A DNA stretch of 64,000 nt, from positions 11,067,501-11,131,500 of the forward strand of contig CM044880.1 in NCBI GenBank assembly GCA_024500155.1, in the 5' to 3' direction. Made by a program: the position numbers and the translations under genes. Under the pieces are notes generated by a model. That model was given only the letters and a program-made list of their open reading frames with translations. It was not told where the DNA came from and did not search any database. Origin of the DNA: Chenopodium formosanum (taxonomy: Eukaryota > Streptophyta > Magnoliopsida > Caryophyllales > Amaranthaceae). Positions 60,933 to 64,000 of this stretch are shown piece after piece. Positions within the stretch are counted from its first letter, which is position 1. The number at the start of each line of letters is the position of its first letter.

Positions 60933-61600
60933 GAGCTAGGGGGAAAGGGTCTTTTGGGGCTGTTTAGTGAACATGGCACATTTTCACAGCCATAGTTAGA
61001 AATGCTTGTTTTAGAAACTAGCTTATGTCCTTGTTAATGGTGATTAGCACTACCTATCTTTGTTATTCCTAAATGGCTGAAATTTGTAAGTGTGCCCGAA
61101 TACATTGCCCAGTTTATGTAAGCTTACGCTTTATGTGTTTCAATAATAAAATTCATTTTGTGGCATATATTCTAGGCTATTGCTTGTTATTGTTTCTATT
61201 ACAGTGTTATTTCATATTTTTTATTATGTTTCTATTTTGTTTGCTTATTCCTAGAATTGCTGTGTTCAACGTTCTGCGGCGGCTGTATTATGCTATATTT
61301 ATAGTGCTGCTGCCATGAGTAAGGAATCCTGCCTTTTTCACTGTCTGGATGCTTGTTGCTGAACATTAGCTAAGTGTGGTTGTTTTAATTTTATGTAACG
61401 TAGACCGCTGCCTTAATTACAAAACACCGGTTAATGCTCGTGCCAGCAAACGCACACGGGCCTTGGATGCTATGGTTCAGCCATACTCAACACGGTATAG
61501 ACTGTATAAGTAATGTTGCTGCTGTCAGCTTTGGTGCCCTGTGGTGTACAATGGTATTTTACCTGATAATGTCCTGTAATTGCAGTGAAGCTGGCGAAAC
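60933..61600. other. Spacer between Helitron ORFs
   Basis: TG-rich non-coding sequence with an AATAAAAT motif at about 61144 that could serve as a polyadenylation signal for the upstream ORF. No coding similarity seen. Confidence 0.4.
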
Positions 61601-61623
61601 AAGTCTTCAGGGTGCACAGCAAC

Positions 61624-64000
61624 ATGCAGCTAAAAAAAAAAAAAAAAAACTACACCTAAGCCAAAACCAGGGCCAAAGGCAAAGGCTAACCCAAAGCCAA
61701 AGCCAAACAGTGAGCTCCTTTCATCAAGTGTGGTTTGTTATTGGCTTACCTTATAAACTAATTTTTTCCCATTATGCTGCAGTCAACCCGGCTGCTATTA
61801 TTGGTAAGCCGCTGCCAGTTTGCCCTCTGCAATTAAAGGTGCTGCCTCCCTGTCTGAAGTGTGGTGCTAAAAAAATTGAATATGAGACATTGCATTTTTG
61901 TTGTGGAGATGGGGATATCAGAATGGCTTCAAATGAATATCCTGCTGAGTTGGAGCGTTTATTTACATCTGACGATGAAGACGCACTGCACTTTAGGAAA
62001 TATGCTCGGTTGTATAATAACTTGTTTGCTTTCAGCTCTTTTAGAGGTGACCATGAGGCTAAAACTGAAAAGGGAATTTACGTGCACTTTAGATATATCA
62101 CTTTTTACCTGATCTGTTGCCAAAAGAGGGGGGGCCTAAGTATCTGCAATTGTATTTCTATGATGGCCAGTGTGAGGCTGCAAATAGGAGAAAGTGTTTT
62201 CCAGAAGTTAGGGACGATATAATTGAAATACTAATGAGAGTCACCAAAGACAATCCATATGTCCGGTTCTTTCGATCTTTAAGAGAGATCAATGTGGTTG
62301 AGGATACAAAAATAGTTATCAATCAACATGCAGTTTTGGACCAACGCGTGTTCAATGCACCAACAAGTGATGAAGTGGCTGCTATATGGACAGACAGTAC
62401 TGGTTCTAGCAGCTCAGAAGGTCCATACATCTGTGTGTCTGGTAGATCAAACGACATTCATCGAATCTATCATTATTATGGATGCTATGATCCATTGCAG
62501 TATCCTTTGCTGTTTCCTTATGGTGATTGTGGATGGGCACAGGGGATGTGCAAAAATTACAGAGACAAGCAGCAGCATGGTTCAGCAGCAATAGACCCTG
62601 TGCATTCATGTTCTGTTAACACAGAAGAAGATCTTCTTGCTGCGGAGGCTCTTCGTGAGTTCCTATATTATCATGACCTAATTTGCTCTTTTCTTAGCTC
62701 TGTTTGGGGAAAAAAATGATTGAGCCCTTAGGCTATTGTGCTCACTGTCTTTTGTGTCTTATATTCAGGTGCTTCAGAAAATAGTGGCACTTCAGAGAGG
62801 CATATTTCTCCAAGGCAATATTATGCATATAAGCTTCAAAATCGCCCGCACAATATGTTGCTTCGTGCAGGACGTTGTCTCCAGCAGTATATTGTAGACA
62901 TGTACATCAAGATAGAAAACACACGCTTAGATTTCTTCAGGCGAAATCAGCAGACCATACGCGCTGATCTTTACCAGGGAATTTTAGATTCTGTAGAAGG
63001 AGGTGAAACAAATGCTGTTAATGTTGGCCGTAGAGTTATTCTGTCTCCTACTTTTATTGGAGGGCCACGTGATATGAAGCGCCGATACTTAAACGCAATG
63101 TCATTAGTCCAACGCTTTGGAAAGCCTGATTTATTTGTTACTATGACATGCAACGCTAAATGGCCTGAGATAACAGCTGAACTTGCCCCTGGGGAACTTG
63201 CACAAAATCGTCCTGACCTTATAGCACGTGTTTTCCGATCTAAGCTTATCAGCCTTAAGCATGAGATCATGAAAAAACAAGTGTTTGGTGAAGTTGAGGC
63301 AATGATATATGTGATTGAATTCCAGAAAAGAGGCCTTCCTCATGCTCACTTCTTAATCATTCTTAAAGGTGAATACAAGGTCAAATCACCTTCGGATTTT
63401 GATAAGTTTGTGTGCGCTGAAATCCCTCATGAGTGTGACAATCTTCGGAAGATAGTGTTGGCTCATATGATGCATGGTCCTTGTGGCCTGCGGAACCCTT
63501 CATGTGGGTGCATGAAGGCGCAGGGAGATGGCTCTGTTGCTTGTAAGTATAATTATCCTAGGGCATTTCTAAGCGAAACAACAAACAATGAAGATGGCTT
63601 CCCAATGTATCGAAGGAGGAATACTGGTGAAAGTGTGCGGATTCGGGGAGTTAACTTAGATAACCGGTGGGTCATTCCATACAACCCCTACCTGTCAACA
63701 CTTTTTGACTGCCACTTGAATGTTGAGGTTTGCTCAACGATTCAGGCAGTTAAGTACTTGTACAAGTATGTGTACAAGGGCCATGATAGGGTGTCGTTCA
63801 GTGTGGCTGGCCAGCAGGATGCAGCTTTGGATGAAATTAAAAATTTTCAATCTGGAAGATGGGTTTCTCCATGCGAAGCAGCTTGGAGAATTTTTGGATT
63901 TGACTTATTTGAAATGCACCCTCCTGTTCAGCTACTGCCTGTGCACTTGCCTAATATGCAGACTGTTGTTGTGCATCCAAACGAACGCTTAGACACTGTG
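61624..64000 (+). pseudogene. Helitron Rep/helicase gene, 5' part (runs off the window)
   Basis: Encodes the rolling-circle transposase. A Lys/Pro-rich start (after an A18 run at 61632-61649) is followed by a 73-nt intron (61710-61782). The N-terminal zinc region reads LPPCLKCGAKKIEYETLHFC, then ELERLFTSDD and NNLFAFSSF. At about 62094 the frame shifts and resumes as IYHFLPDLLPKEGGPKYLQL. A 114-nt intron (62655-62768) interrupts ALR-ASENSGTSER. From 62769 the frame is open to the edge: RHISPRQYYAYKLQN, LFVTMTCNAKWPEI, the HUH nuclease motif LPHAHFLIIL (about 63332), and the two-tyrosine motif YLYKYVYKGHD (about 63755). The SF1 helicase should lie beyond 64000. The ATG at 61624 is out of frame with the Lys/Pro segment unless the A run changes length. 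Two breaks suggest a non-autonomous or recently decayed copy, or assembly errors. Confidence 0.85.

Larger units (their letters stand above)
59970..64000 (+). mobile_element. Large Helitron, left boundary uncertain, right end outside the window
   Basis: Defined by the Rep region with HUH and two-Tyr motifs and by the upstream accessory ORF on the same strand. The 5' TC end may lie anywhere between about 57620 and 59900, judging by the compositional change. The 3' hairpin and CTRR end are not in the window. Confidence 0.75.

Noticed and set aside
62117..62719. Independent 200-codon protein
   Set aside because: It begins with TTG and is an internal part of the Helitron Rep gene; its last 20 codons are intron.

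Overview
This window is plant nuclear DNA. It is AT-rich, its genes have many GT-AG introns with plant-type borders, and it carries plant gene families (hexokinase, nuclear poly(A) polymerase, IQ67-domain protein) separated by long transposon-rich spacers. The proteins look like those of a dicot. I suspect Caryophyllales (Amaranthaceae sensu lato), but nothing here proves it. No tool was run; exon borders were set by eye from splice signals, reading phase and family similarity.

Layout. 1-1090: LTR-like debris and a small inverted-repeat element. 1.6-18.1 kb: three hexokinase genes head to tail on the minus strand, all with the same nine-exon structure. The two at 1599-5523 and 6072-11646 are close paralogues without a membrane anchor (464 and 466 aa). 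The one at 12809-18056 is an anchored, HXK1-type protein (514 aa). 18.1-22.5 kb: spacer with short tandem repeats and a MITE. 22.55-27.83 kb: nuclear poly(A) polymerase on the minus strand, with a probable GC-AG last intron and a possible cassette exon. 28-37 kb: spacer full of MITEs (hAT-, Mutator- and Tourist-like) and a Helitron-like element. 37.5-39.7 kb: IQD calmodulin-binding protein on the plus strand. 40-50 kb: a Mutator-like element that captured a GRF zinc-finger fragment, a folded-back gypsy gag remnant, and nested MITEs. 50.6-53.4 kb: plus-strand gene for an uncharacterised protein with two predicted membrane segments. 55-57.7 kb: gypsy pol debris, tandem Helitron-like copies, and a palindromic minisatellite element. 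58-64 kb: a large Helitron on the plus strand with an accessory ORF (two dsRBD-like modules, by my reading) followed by the Rep (HUH, two-tyrosine) region, which runs off the window edge.

Functionally, the hexokinase cluster would provide both cytosolic and organelle-surface glucose phosphorylation and perhaps sugar sensing. The other host genes act in mRNA 3'-end formation and in calmodulin/cytoskeleton signalling and are unrelated neighbours. The least explained items are the Helitron accessory ORF, the PAPS candidate exon, the Thr-to-Ala change in the sugar-binding loop of the anchored hexokinase, and an abundant Tourist-like MITE family whose interior is built from TTCAG/CTGAA repeats.
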